From contig OW240921.1 of assembly GCA_933207985.1 (NCBI GenBank), forward strand, positions 88,901,413 to 88,965,412: DNA of 64,000 nucleotides, in the 5' to 3' direction. This stretch comes from Pelobates cultripes. Taxonomy: Eukaryota > Chordata > Amphibia > Anura > Pelobatidae. This document shows positions 47,730 to 60,609 of this stretch, piece after piece. How positions within the stretch are numbered: the stretch's first letter is position 1; each line of letters begins with the position of its first letter. The notes below the pieces were generated by a model that saw nothing but the letters and a program-made list of their open reading frames with translations, did not search any database and had not been told where the DNA came from. A program made the translations under genes and the position numbers.

Positions 47730-48635
47730 CGCTTTCTTGACGGCAGCCAGGCGTGCAAAAGAATTACATCATCGTTTTCTCTTCAGCTCTGCTCGCAGAC
47801 CCTTTGCTGCTGTCAGAATGGCAACTACAGAGAAAGCCAACGCTGAGTGTAATTACTGCAGAGGAGCAAAATATACTGTCAGTGCGATGCATAAAAACAC
47901 ATCTGTGATAGATTTTTCCCTTGAATATATTAAATGAAATGTTCACAAAACTACACTTAATCATAAGCCCACACAGATCACGAAAAAAATAAATAAAACA
48001 TACTATAGAACAGATCATTCTAGAAATGAGATTCCGAGACTCATAGATTCTCTATTCAGACGCCTGGATGAAGAAAAAAAAAAACCATATAACGTTTGCA
48101 TTGTTAAAATAGAAATAAGGCCATTTACTTTACCCGACTAAAGAATAAAATTATTTTTTTTATTTGATGCTGAGAAAAAGGCAGACACAGGTATACATAG
48201 AAGCATTTGCTTGTGCAGGCTGGAGCGGATGGAACGTTTGCAGAGCAAGCCTCGTAAAACTCACACGCAGAACATTAAGATGTAACATATCTTGCTGGAA
48301 TTTTAACTAGGACAAATTCAGCCTTCAATCAGATCTAAACTGGGAGCTTGTCCAAGCCCCAAAACATGACAAAACATTAAACCAGATATTCTGTTTAGGA
48401 GGCAAAAGCCGAAATTGCTTTAGAAGACATCTGCAGCTGCCAGATCCCCCACCACCACCCCCCATTCTCCTTAATTGCCTCTGATTCAAGGATGTAACGA
48501 GCAATAGAAGAAGCAAGGAAGCTTTTCCGGTACTGGGGAAAACTGATGCACTGTTTGTTTTGTGGAATCTGTACTGACAGAAGTGGTGTTTTTCATATGG
48601 TAAACAAGATACGATTGCTATTCGAATAGAAACAC
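47730..48635 (+). promoter_or_regulatory. Candidate 5' UTR or promoter-proximal region
   Basis: Repeat-free, moderately GC sequence between the GATA array and the possible exon at 48636. It includes a CCACCACCACCCCCC patch near 48447 and several upstream ATGs. There is no clear TATA box or CpG island. The call rests only on its position. Confidence 0.2.
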
Positions 48636-48717
48636 ATGACATTGAGAACCATGGACGCAACTGGGCCTGTCACCTTTTCCCAGGTCTTTGGTCAGCAGTG
48701 TGAAGTTATGGAAGCAG
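48636..48717 (+). CDS. Possible first coding exon, product unknown
   Basis: An ATG at 48651 sits in a full Kozak context (ACCATGG). An in-frame ATG lies 15 bases upstream at 48636, after a stop. The 22 codons from 48651 start MDATGPVTF and end CEVMEA. The reading then meets a near-perfect splice donor CAG/GTAAGTG at 48717/48718, leaving phase 1. The preceding 900 bases are less AT-rich than their surroundings and free of recognised repeats, as expected for a 5' UTR or promoter. No later exon is seen in this window, so the intron would extend beyond 64000. I do not recognise the peptide. A chance combination is possible. Confidence 0.35.
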
Positions 48718-49722
48718 GTAAGTGCCAGATTAAATTATGCAAATCTGTATTTATTGAATTTAGTTACATGTGAGTTGTTGATGTTTTACTGATTTATCCT
48801 TGCAGTTATATCAAATTATCATAAATTAAATCAATGTTCCAAATATGATTTAGTTTTGAAAAAATATTTTTTATGAATGGGTATGGTTGTTTATATTTAT
48901 ATATATAGAGAGAGAAACGTGCATATTAAGTTAGGTTTTTATTTTGTTTAAATTTAATTCATGATTTCGTCACATTCTGAATTTTGTGCTTCAATTAATA
49001 AACAATACTAATTGTTTGAAAGTAAGGCACCACTGATAATTAACACAAATTATTTTTCTTAAAGTTAGAATAGAACCAAACACTAAGATATAAAAACACA
49101 AAGCTTTATTTTGGGTGAATAAACGGTTCTATACCAGCTGAAAAATGTTCTGGTTACACTCTTGTATGCTTGACTATAATCTTTTTAATACAGAGTTTAT
49201 TACTACAGTGTTGTAATTTAAAAAGTTCAGTTTCTCAATTCTGGTGAGCACTCAAAAATAATAGGCCCAAAACACTAATAATTAGGTTTATAAATTGTGC
49301 TGGTGCAATTTTTTTTGCGCAAACTGGGGTAAACAGAGGTTGTTCATGAAATTCCAGATATAAATCAGTTCTCTCGAGATTGTCCTGAGTTACAGGATGT
49401 TACGGGTCATTATCAAGTTTCCAAGACAGTCATCCCCAGTCAGATACATGTAGTGCCAACCCAGGTTTGCCATTCCTTAAGAAATAAATGTGTGGCCTTC
49501 ACTTGTCCAACTGAACAACCTGTAGACCACTTTTAAGCACTCAATGCCATTTTGAGCCGGGTTTGCAATGTTCTGTGAACTATCCAACTTGGTAAAACAT
49601 ACATGCTCGTGGTATGTACACTGGTTGCAAACTTAGCTATTCAAAACAATACACACATAAAAACGTCTGTTCATATAAACCTTTAAAATTGCAGTTAACC
49701 ATATTGCAGCTCAATTGTTTAC
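48718..49722. other. No gene seen; possible intron start
   Basis: AT-rich sequence following the candidate splice donor. No coding frame. Confidence 0.3.
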
Positions 49723-49726
49723 TCAA

Positions 49727-50186
49727 AGGAACACTAATCGCCATGACCCCTACAGCAAGCTGTAGTGGTTATGGTGCCAGGAGTGCTCTGGAGGCCCCCA
49801 ATGTAAGTAGTACAACTGTTTTAGAAACATTTGACTTCTTACCTTAAGTCCACCAGGCTTCAACCCTTACCTCCACTACAGCCACAGGAAAGCCGAATGT
49901 TTCTAGTTAGAAGCCTCCATGATCTCTCCTAAGCCATGCCTTGCAATGCAGGGTTAGCTCATTGGCTGTTGCCATGAGCTGATCACTCTCAGTCAATGAG
50001 CTAAGCTCTGTATCACTTCCAGCTCTCCTGTAGCTGTAGTGAAGGTAGGGAGTGCCATCTGATCAAACCCAGGTATAAAGTCAAACCATTCTAAAATGGT
50101 TTGACTACTTACAACATTGAGATGCCAGGTAATTATTGGCACCATAACCAGCATGTAGTAAAGCCTATCATGCTGTGAGCATTCCT
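49727..50186. mobile_element. TTAA-type palindromic DNA element
   Basis: The left end is AGGAACACTAATCG after TCAA (a decayed TTAA). The right end, reverse-complemented, is AGGAATGCTCACAG before TTAA (50187-50190). A subterminal hairpin pairs CCATGACCCCTACAG with CTGTAGTGGTTATGG (49741-49774, imperfect). GGTTATGGTGCC near the left matches GGCACCATAACC near the right. Same loose family as 5117 and 18913. Confidence 0.65.
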
Positions 50187-50839
50187 TTAAACTCAGGTTT
50201 TTCTGAGCAACCCCTGCAACTAGAGAGAGTTTTAGGGACAATATTGTTACCCTTGGGCTAACAGTCACAAACATTAAACTAATTGTATCACAATGTGGTA
50301 ACAGTGCTTAAATGACCTTCCATTCCCAGATGCTATGAAACGAACACGGGGGAATGAACAAACTAACTGACGTCTTCTGGACCTCTTATTAAACATGAGG
50401 AGCTCTCGGTGTGACACATCAGGGGGCCCAAATGTAATGATACCTGAGACCTCATGCACTGTTCACCTTACTGCACAATATTGTGATGTACTGAACCCAT
50501 ATGTTCTGCAGAGCGCAACTTTCGTTATTCATACTCTGTTTCAAACTTACATTCCGGGTGAGAAAGCTACCACAAACTAATCCCCTCATTTTTCTACCTA
50601 TATAAATCCTTCTACTTGATTGCCCAGTTGTGTAATTTTGGCATTGACAGCAGTGTGTTCTGTCTTCCTTTTTTGTATTTGACTTGGTTTGTTCTTGTTT
50701 ACTCTATTTTCTGTGACTCAGCTTGACTTATCATTCCTGTGATTTCTATATTCCTTTTATCCTGGCTTGATACACAGTCCTCTCTCTGATATTTTGACAA
50801 TTTATAGATGCTACTTAAGCCTTGCCAGCGAACTGATAG

Positions 50840-51140
50840 TTCTTAGAATCAAGTTCTGGGTGCTTCAATTGCTTGACAACAAGACACCCTAATAACCAAG
50901 AGAATGATGACAGCTCTTTCACCTCATGCCAATTGCAGGAAGTGTCGGATTGTCTGCTAGGTTGTAAGCTTGTTTGAGCAGAGCCCTCTTCACCTCTTGT
51001 GTCTGTCAACATTATTTTTTTTTTGTCAATAAATTGTATTCTAATGCCCTCATTGTAGAATTGTAAAAAACACCACTGTTGGTGCTATATAAATGCTGAT
51101 AATACAAAAAATAAGAATAACATTAATAATAAAAAGTATA
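50840..51140 (+). mobile_element. L2-like LINE 3' tail
   Basis: TTGTAAGCTTGTTTGAGCAG followed by AGCCCTCTTCACC, later TTGGTGCTATATAAATGCTG and an ATAATA-rich end, is the usual 3' UTR text of L2/CR1-group elements. The same tail words end the copies at 40051 and 59143. No coding part is recognised upstream. Confidence 0.6.
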
Positions 51141-51564
51141 AGAATTATTTATTTAAAAAAAAAAACATTTAACTGTCAAATTTAAATTGACTCAGGGTAA
51201 TTCATTAAATACACGATTTTGTCCAAATGGACAAAATCCAATAAAAATGGCTGAATTCTGACTGCAATAGCACATCTGAATCTGCACTAATCGGTTGGAT
51301 GTATTTAGTGTCTGGTTTGAAATCAGTGTGTTTTGCATCCAAACCATATGCAAAGTAGAGGATTCTGAATATTCATCATTTGCATATTCGCAAATTGTGC
51401 CAATACTTCATTGCCAGCGCATTGGCATCACAGTGACCACAGAATTTTGAAGGCAGGTATCCTAACTCTAAAGACCCCATAACCCTAAAACCCCCTAAGT
51501 TTAGATACCTATAACTCTGTTGATCACTTCCAACCTACTCAAAGCCTAACCTTATCCTATTTAT

Positions 51565-51928
51565 CCATTTTATAATGGTTTGACTCTTCACATGGGGTCT
51601 CCTGAACCTTGCTCCCCGTCTCCACTACAGCTTAGTGAGAGACCCAGAAGCTCCTTTTCAGGAGCTCCCATTAGCTCTCCAGAGCTAAGCTCTGGAGTGC
51701 AGAGTAAGCTCATGGCCTAAGAGTTTCAGCTAGTCACTCTCAACCAATAAGCTGGGCTTAGCTTCTGGCTCTCTCTGAGTTGTAGTGGAAGCAAGAAGTG
51801 ACGCCTGGTGGACCCAAAGTAATTCTAAAGTGGCTTGACTCCTTACAATAAGGGCACTAGGGATCTGCTGGCATCACAACCACAAAGGTGTACTGTAGTG
51901 ATTATAGTTATTGGAGGTTTTCTTTTAA
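51565..51928. mobile_element. TTAA-type palindromic element, degraded
   Basis: The body shares GGTTTGACTCTTCACA, GAGCTAAGCTCTGG and GTTGTAGTGGAAG with the 49727 element (there TTGACTACTTACAAC, GAGCTAAGCTCTG and TGTAGTGAAGG). GGCATCACAACCACAAAGGT near the right matches the subterminal hairpin zone of that element. Clear termini were not found. Confidence 0.45.
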
Positions 51929-51929
51929 G

Positions 51930-53100
51930 ATGTTATGCTTTTAGATAAAATAAAAAAATCCAGACAACATAATAAACACAAGAGTGTAACTACCCTAAAC
52001 TATGCACAACTTGCTTAACATAATTTAGCAAATTATTTTGTTGTGTTTATTTCTGCTATAGTTGGTACAGATGCATGTATCCCAGGAATTCAAAGGCTTT
52101 ATAAAACTGATAGCAAGGCAGAGTGGAGGGGTGATGCTAGCTTATGAGCCGTCACTGGAGAGGAGAACAGGTAATTAGGAAAGTAGCTCTTAAATCGATG
52201 GAGTGATAGCTTAGCACCACTATTTATTAATACAGGGAGCATCAAGAGACCAATATAACTAAGTGCTGCAACATTGGTGATTTATGCATTAAATGTATTG
52301 ATGTTAATTGGGCTGTTTATTTAACTCTCTGCCTTTGCAAAAAGGACCGATTATATTAAAAATGTATTTAGATATTGTCTCAGTGAAACGCTGCAATAGC
52401 TTTTAACACCTTAAATAATAGATGACTAAGATGGACAGCATATTTATAATAAGGCAATATTTTGATATTGCAGGACTTACAATAAAACTGTCCCTCGATA
52501 CGGTCATGTAACCCATTGATGTATTGTTTAGATTAGAATGTTGATGACACCCTTCTGGTGTTAGTTATAAAATAATTCTTTCCCTATAGGTATATCCAGA
52601 GCATCCACAGCAAGGAGAAGGCTTGTCTGAACAAGCAGTATTGTTTGTGTGCTATGCATTGCAGTACATTTTGTGAAAGAACATAACTCATAAACTAAAT
52701 AAAACTGTATGTGTCAGGCAGGGTTTAATTTACCAGTGGGACATACACACACAAATTTTTTCGGTCCAAAGCAATCAGTCTTACCTTATGGCCTAACACT
52801 GTTATGTGACACCATTGGTCCATATAATAGAAAGTATTGACTGTCTTTATTATTTACTGCTCAATATTTGATGATTGTAACCTTACAAAAGCCTGGATTT
52901 AAAAGTGGAGGATTGCTGTACTCAGGGAGCAAGTATTTTAATGTATACAATAAAATGGCAGTCTGCAAACTCCCATTCAAACGATTTAAACACAGCACAA
53001 CCACACGCAAGAAAATTCTAAAAATACAACAAATTACAAAATTCTAATTCAACAAATTACAGAAAATAAATGAAGTGGCACTGATATAACTAGAAAAAAA
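51930..53100. other. No gene seen
   Basis: AT-rich sequence with no recognised frame or family. Confidence 0.4.
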
Positions 53101-53182
53101 GTAACTATTACCACCCAAGGTGCAAAACATGTTTTATTTCTTAAAAAATGCAGTACACAATATATACCATTCTGCAAAATGT

Positions 53183-53225
53183 GTAGAGACAACGCGTTTT
53201 GATTGTCTTTTAACAAAAAAATGAA
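53183..53225 (-). ncRNA. Hammerhead-like remnant
   Basis: On the minus strand AAAACGCGTTGTC keeps the AACGCGTT signature of the other copies, but the GAAA and CTGATGA cores are both altered. It sits in tail-like text (TGTTTTATTTCTTAAAAAAT upstream on the plus strand). Called mainly by comparison with the other sites. Confidence 0.25.
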
Positions 53226-53229
53226 AATA

Positions 53230-56090
53230 AATCAACCTGTAATGAATTTAAAGTATATGTTTTTTTCATTGTGGCAAATCAGTCATCACAAATAGATTAA
53301 ATTTCACAAATCTTTCATGAACCTGGGACAATTACAATCCTACACTCCCATATGTCTATCGAGTACTTTTCAGAAACATCCAAAGACAACATAGTCAATA
53401 TATATAATACATGCCTACATCCAAATGTAGTCACCTAGGTACCTTCCAATGTATCAGCTCACTAGTTTCCACAATAATAGCTGAAGTAATCAATCAAACA
53501 TGATCTTCAATGACATAGGGGTCATCTGCCCATAATTAGGCTTTAGCTGTTTAATAGATAAGTATCCATAGGTTAATCCTTTGATATTTACTTATTTAGA
53601 ATTTATAGAGATTATTTCTGATTGATATCTTGAGGACTGTAGTTGAGATTCTTATATATTAACGGCTAATTTGAGATACTCATGAATCCACACATTATTG
53701 GATATTTTAAAATGTACAATTGAAAGTTATATTTTATATCTATGAGTGCTGGCTTTTTCCATATTCTCTCTGTATGGTATATCAACCATATTCCTGATCA
53801 CAAAACAATGTTGTTATCCGACCAATAAGGTTTTCTGAATTTCACTTGGTAATGTGTCTTATTAGCATGATCAAAGTCCAAAACTTATGAATCACTATTC
53901 TGTTAAAAAGGAAATATTATAAATTTAAAACTGGGCTTAACTTGTGTCATTTTTATTAAATCACAATCTTGTGTTCAGTTGGCTAATGGTGATTTTGCTG
54001 GTATTGTGACTATGTCTCAGGTTGACTGACAGCAATTTAAGGTTGGAGTTTGAAGAGTTTCTTCTGCTTGTGCAAAACCATTTGCTAATTTTTAAGGTAT
54101 TTGTTAATGTGTTGAAAACCATTTTCAGTCTTTTGGCTGTTGATTTCTATAGCAAAAATTATTCCAGTAATGGGCAATTACTCCTTTGATGTCTATGAAA
54201 AAACTGCTCTTCAGTAAGCAGAGTAAACAGTTACTCTGCTAGGAGAATCCAGCCTAATGAGTTCATAAATCCTTAGAATGATTGTGATCATTTAAGCTTG
54301 ACTGTTACATAAGGTATAGTGTTGTTTTTTGCCAAAGCTGATTTAAGTATTGGAACCGGTGAGTAGCCACTTTTGACATGTCAATACATTTCTAATGATA
54401 GATTGTAACTAAGGCCAAAGTGTTACCCTGTAATTTCACACCTTGCTAATTGTGGGACCCAATAAGAAATCCCAAAAATGGCATAGAGTAAGATATGCAG
54501 TAGAGTGTTTAAAATAAAGGGTGAGAAGAAAAAAAGGTCTGAAAATTACTCACATGATATTTCAGAACATAAACATAATGGTTCACATACCCGATTTTGT
54601 CTACCTTTGCAAATAGTATATCACCATGGAAGTGATTATAATATTTGGACTGCTCTACTGCTTCAAATGTGACTTAGGAGCGGCAAGTCTTTATGTCAAA
54701 ATTTAAATTGTGAGCATTGAAATGGGAAAGTTAATTATTTTGCCCTGTAAATTCTCAAAATCCTGGAAAACTCACACCATCAATGAAGTGTTTGGGACTG
54801 ATAGTGGAATAAAAATGAGTTGTATCAGAGAAATAGCAGAAATCACATTCCAGAAATTCCCAAAGCCATGCATTGTTGAGTTTTAGTATCTGAAAAAAAT
54901 TATTTTTTATAAAATGATAGCATGACGAGTTTCCCAATTACCCTAGTGAGACATACTGAAATGTCTGCTTTCTATTTACAAATATATAATTGTGTATCTA
55001 TTTTGGGTTTGGTGAAGGCTATCAATCTTATAGTCCCTAGATATTACATTTTTAAATTGTTTTTGTTTAAAATGTTAATGTGATCCTTGTAATAAGTAAC
55101 CTGTAACGGGCAAAAACAACTGATTATCTCACACAGAAAATGCATTTACAAAATCAGGATAACTACATTAATCAATTTTGAAGCAGTTTGCTTAGTTGAA
55201 TGTGTTTTCAGTAAAATATTGTACACAATACTGTTAATATACAGTAACAATTTTAATTGATACTTGGCACACCATTTTTGATGTTCCTGATCTCAGTACT
55301 ATAGTGGAAAGTACTTAAATTCAAAATAATAAGCACTCAAAGGTTCTTTTCGTGAATACTGAGGCACATTTTAAGTAGCCAGCATTTTAAGCATTCTCTG
55401 TATGGAAATAACTCAGTATCTAAATTTCAGTCATACTCTGGACTGTCTTCAAGATTGGTTGGGGCTCCCTTAGAGATTGTGGTCTATGTTGACATGGTAG
55501 CATTATGTAGTTGCTGCACATCTGCCAGATGTACATTTATAAAGAAAATATCCTGTTCTACCACATCCAAAAGGTACTTTATAAGAACTAAGGCCTGCTT
55601 ATCTGGGAGTCCATAGGTAGACTGTAGCACTTAAATGGTATTAAGGGAATACCATTTAAAAAGTAATCCCTAAACAATTACACCACAACTACCTTAAATC
55701 ATTTACAAAAAAAGCAGGATGGATCTTTTGATTCATGTTGTGTATGCCAAATTATGACCCTTCCATGACATTTTATTACTTCAAGAGGATTATGTGTATG
55801 AATTTAAGATCTACAGTTCCTATTAATATTTCTACAGTCAAAGTCTTTTTGTTCATATTTCTTCACCATTTTTGGAGGATCCCACAGGCCTTTGAGAACT
55901 ACCATAAAGAGAGTCATTGTTACACATTAAGATGCCATAGGCATTTGTTGTGCATTGGGTAAGATGATGCTTGCTCCCATCAGCCATCACAACCAGCAGC
56001 TGATGTTGCCAAAAATGGCCAGTGACTGGCAATTACATAGTAGCCCCTACTTTCTCTCATATATATCTCTTCAATTGTGTTGGAATTTCA
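53230..56090. other. No gene seen
   Basis: Long AT-rich stretch with only short accidental frames. No repeat family recognised. Confidence 0.4.
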
Positions 56091-56095
56091 AAGAA

Positions 56096-56621
56096 ATGAA
56101 TACTATAGCATTATAAATACAAACATGTATTCCTAATGCTCTAGTGTATAGTATTTAGATTTCTATCACAACTACCAAATTAAATTTAAAAAAAGAGTTA
56201 TTCTTAGCTTGTTTCTTCTCAGCTACCACCTCCACCTCCCATGTCGGCTTCCTGCAGGCTTCTTCACCTTCTCATCCAATGCTTCCCACAGAGAAAAGAA
56301 GCACATCTGCAGCAAGTGACATGCTCCTCCAATCAAATGCTTCTCACTGAATATTTATCAGATGCATCAGAGGACATTCAACATCCTCAGGCAAAGCACA
56401 GAGACGTCAAATGTCACAGTATCGAGTCTGACTCAGTTGTAGGAGCATCATTTATAGGTTTCCAGGAATACAGCCACTAGATGTGCATTTAGCTCTGCAA
56501 TGTAGACATTGCTGGATCTCTAAAATGGCAATGTTTTACATTGCAGGACAAATACTATAGGACCACTGTACTCAGACCACTTCATTAAGATGAAATGGTC
56601 TGGGAGCCTATAGTCGTTGTT
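56096..56621. mobile_element. TTAA-type palindromic DNA element
   Basis: The left end carries ATACTATAGCATTATAAATACA. The right zone GACCACTGTACTCAGACCAC, followed by GAAATGGTCTGGGAGCC, is a decayed copy of the perfect 18-bp hairpin in the 18913 element. The right edge lies near TTTAAT at 56621. Boundaries are approximate. Confidence 0.5.
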
Positions 56622-57094
56622 TAATGCCACAGTACCTGAGCGTAAAGCAAGATTGGCTAAGAGCAGTTTTCCAGATTGGCTATTTGGCCCTTAAACTTGA
56701 AATTCACTTTGAATTCTCAATTTAGTAAAAAAAAAAAAAAAAAACTATTGAGTTGGTTAATAGCATCTATATCCCAGGATACAAATGAAAACGAGAGAAC
56801 ATTGCATTCTATTTTCCTTGTATACCAATTTTATTATTATTATTTTTATATTTTCAGTGCAGTTACTAATGATTGCCTGTACTAAGATGTTGCAGATGTC
56901 AAGAGAACTATTATTGGGCACCTAAATTATTATGGGCACCTTTCATTGGTGTGTCTGTTGCAAATAAAAAAAATACTAATAAATCCCAATAAGTCTGCTA
57001 CATTTTGAAGCTTTCTTGAGTATCCTTCAGCAGCAGTAATAGTCTTATGGTAAAAGACAGCTTGAAAAGTATAGCCAATAATCTTTCACTACAG

Positions 57095-57990
57095 AGGTCG
57101 GAGATTTGGACTAGCAAACACACAGCCCACACAGCCTAAGTCGCCGGAGAATGCAGCCGGAGAACTCAGCGTCTGTCTCTTCAGTTTTCCATCTCTGGTG
57201 CAGTTAGTGAAGCCGGCGTGGTGGATGAAGTTCCCCACAGTACGTGTTCCCCACAGTGTTCAGGAATGAGGAAAATTGTTTAGATTAAAGGAGACTGAAG
57301 GAGAAGAAAAATATACTGTGAGTGACAACAGATAAAGACAGAGCAAAGTAAGGAGCTGGGAAGGGAGAATAAAGAAGGGAAAGTGTAAAAGGGGAAGGGG
57401 AGAAGACCCCTACCCTAACCCAACCTATCCCCAAATGTACCCCCCACAGTCTCCAGCTGCTAAAATCATCCCACTTTGAGGTTTATGGTGATCAGACATC
57501 CCTGCTACCCAAGGCTATATTTTTCTGAGGAGGTCTGCTGAGTTAGATATCTCCGATACATACTTTTGCTACACAATAGTTTTTCTGACTTTATGTAGCT
57601 TTCTGGAGAGCTGAATAAAAAATCACCTTAAAATCTTTGCCATAGAAGATTTTTTTTTTTATCTATTTCCTTTTTTTAACGCAATAGCAGTGTCAATAGA
57701 GTCTCGAGGGGCTGCAGAGTGCTTGTAGAGAAGGTTGAGGCCGGGCTGCGCTAGCCCTTGTTGCCTGAAGCTGAGCTTCAAAAAGAATACAGAAAGGAGG
57801 AGGAAAGCTGAAGAAAGGAAGAAAAGGAGAAAAGAGCAAGGGGAAGGAAAAAGGAAATGGATATAAAGAGGATAGAAAAGTAGTTAGCTCCTATGTCAAA
57901 CTCAGCTTAGTTACATCCTCGCTGGGAAGTTGGGACTTTAAAATATTTTTTTTTTCTCCCAATTTTGAGATCCAGAAGGAACGATTCCAG
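57095..57990 (+). mobile_element. Probable 5' UTR of a plus-strand L1/Tx1-like LINE
   Basis: GC-richer, purine-rich leader (many GAAGGGAAA-type words) preceding the ORF1 relic at 59409, from which it is separated by an L2 fragment. Assignment rests on position and composition; the exact start is not defined. Confidence 0.4.
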
Positions 57991-59143
57991 CTATATGCAT
58001 TCATACTGCCTCCCTTGGTAAACTCATTAGCTCCTTTGGCTTCCAATATAATTTTTACGCAGATGACATGCAAATCTACCTGTTCTCTCCTGATCTCTCC
58101 CCGTCCCTCTTGACTAGTGTCTCTGACTGCCTCTCTGCTGTTTCTAACTGGATGGCTGCCAACTTCCTTAAACTAAACTTGACCAAAACTGAAATTCTGG
58201 TCTTTCCTCCCTCAAGTGTTGTTACTCCTCTGTCTGTCTCCCTCCAAGTCAACGGTGCTACCATCAGCTCCACCACGCAGGCTCACTGCCTAGGTGTTCT
58301 CTTTGACTCCAACCTCTCCTTCAAGCCTCATGTTCAATCTATCGCCAAATCCTGTCATTTCCATCTCAAAAACATTGTGCGCTTCTGCCCCTACTTAACG
58401 CCAGATGCGACTACGGTGTTAGTCCATTCCACTGTCCTTTCTCGACTTTACTACTGTAATCCGCTTCTTAGTGGTCTTACGTGCTCCCAACTAGCTCCGT
58501 TACAGTCCATAATGAATGCGGCGGCGAGGCTCATCTTCCTGTCCTCCCGCACCTCCCATGCCTCACCCTTCTGTCAGTCCCTACATTGGCTTCCTATAAA
58601 ATATAGAGCTCAATTTAAAATTCTGGTTCTTGCTTTCAAATCTCTACATAATGCTGCTCCCACCTATCTATCCTCCCTTATACACAAGTATGTCCCGTCT
58701 AGGCCCTTATGATATGCTGAAGACTGATGTCTATCTTCTGTCCGTACTCCCAACTCTGATGCTTGCCTTCAAGATTTCTCGAGGGCTGCACCGTTCCTGT
58801 GGAACTCGCTTTCCTCCTCCGTTAGATGTTTACCCAGTCTCCACTCCTTCAAAAAATCGTTAAAAACCCACTTCTTCATAAAAGCGTATCAATTACACTG
58901 TTAATAACTCCTGACTGATTCCTCTTCTGTAACTGTCACTAGTCTAATACTATCCTTACCTTTTTGTGTCATTTTACCACACTCCCTCTAGCATGTAAGC
59001 TCATTGAGCAGGGCCCTCAACCCCTCTGTTCCTGTGTGTCCAACTTGTCTGGTTACAACTACATGTCTGTTCGTACACCCATTGTAAAGCGCTAGGGAAT
59101 TTGACGGCGGTCTATAAATATCGTAATAATAATAATAATAATA
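57991..59143 (+). pseudogene. L2-like LINE, 5'-truncated ORF2 with 3' tail
   Basis: Translation starts inside RT with [23 protein letters not shown], where the catalytic YADD is intact. It continues open to 58712 through [43 protein letters not shown] and [20 protein letters not shown] stop or frameshift follows, and the C-terminal SLHSFKKSLKTHFFIKAY lies in another frame near 58840-58890. The tail has ATGTAAGCTCATTGAGCAGG, a CGCTAGGGAATTTG word and (TAA)n ending at 59143, typical of this LINE group. It lies within the plus-strand L1. Confidence 0.8.
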
Positions 59144-59408
59144 GACTTTCAGGACTTTTATATGGTTTGACCATTTGTGGCAGACCAGCATAAATATAAT
59201 AAGTTATCGGCTCTGATAGAAGTTGGTCGAATCATAATTTAATTATTTTTTGTGTCCTTTTTTTTTTCTTTTTTTTTTTTCTTTGAGTTGATTTCATGGT
59301 TTGCTTTCATGATTTATAGTGAATTTAATATATTGGGTCTTTATTGTTAATTAAAATCTTAAATTGCTGTTTTACTAGTGTTAAACGGTGGTTATAAGAG
59401 AGGACAAA

Positions 59409-60365
59409 ATGAAAAATAAGCACAACCAAAGCTCTAAGGGTAAAGCAAAAGGCAAAGAAAAAGATAATGCAATACTGACTAGTAACTTTTTTATTGCAAT
59501 TAAGAAACGCAATAGCTCTGAGGAGACAGCATTGACATCAGGGACGCAAAAAGAACTAGAACATTCGGATAACTTAATGACATCAGCTGAGTCATCCTTA
59601 ATAGATGAGTTAGTAGAGGTAGACAGTCATAGAGAAGAACAGCTCACAATTGCCAACATGAAGGAAGTAATGACAGATTTATTAAAAGATCTAAAGGCCT
59701 CTATGGTGCAGGAAATCTCTAGGGAGATTGCCAAAAATTACAAAGATATAAATACCCTCTCAAAGAAAGTTACAGATCTAGGTACCCAACAAGAACATTT
59801 GGTAGAATTACTTAACCACTCTAATCTGTAAATACAGAAATTAAAAGAGGAGCTTTTGGGCTTAAAACAGAAATATAGCAGATTGGAGATTTTTTCTAGA
59901 CAAAATAATATCCGCGTAAGAGGGATACCAGAATTAGTGGGGCAGGTGGACCTCCCTAACTATATAATAGCATTTCTGAATTCTTTGGTGAATCCAGATT
60001 TTGAGAGGGCCCATATGCCAGATAGAGTTCATAGACTCCCTCTCTCACGCAATATCTCAAGGGATTTACCGAGGGATGTGATAGTGAAATTACATTCTTT
60101 TACTGTTAAACAAAAAATATTACAGAAAGCATTTGAATGTAAAAGCTTTGATGCACCTTACAAACAATTGAAAATCTTTCCTGATATATCAGGAGAGGTG
60201 ATTATGGAACGCAAAGAATTCAGAATGATAACAAAAGCTTTAAGAGATAAAAATGTATCTTATAAATGGGGTTTCCCAACTAAACTAATTATTAAATTTG
60301 GTACGGAGTTTAAAGTAATCAACTCTCCACTAGAGGGAGAAAAGTTCCTCAGAGATATAGTCTAG
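59409..60365 (+). pseudogene. L1/Tx1-like LINE ORF1 with one in-frame stop
   Basis: The ATG at 59409 (MKNKHNQSS) opens a 318-codon frame broken only by TAA at 59829-59831. The N-terminal part is Lys/Ser-rich. Residues about 85-165 are heptad-like, consistent with the trimerising coiled coil (DLLKDLKASMVQEI, then LGLKQKYSRLEIFSRQ). Then come the RNA-recognition start NNIRVRGIPELV and the C-terminal basic part (RDVIVKLHSF, then ALRDKNVSYKWGFPTKL). L1 ORF1p packages LINE RNA. A single stop in an otherwise clean frame suggests a fairly young copy. Confidence 0.85.
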
Positions 60366-60609
60366 TTGGGAACTGCTTAAAGTATGGTTATACTGAGATA
60401 TTTGAGGAAGGGCATAGTATTAGAGGGTGGTAATGAGTATAGAAATGCACTTTAGTAGATCTTCTGGGGGAGGTTTAAATAATGGTTTTAGGGGGGTTAT
60501 ACCTCTTCTATTTTAGTTGATAAATTATGACACTTGGAACCAAATAACTGGGCAAACATAGAGCTCAGTGAGGTCCGAGCTCCTGGGGGAGATTTAAATT
60601 TTAGTTTAA

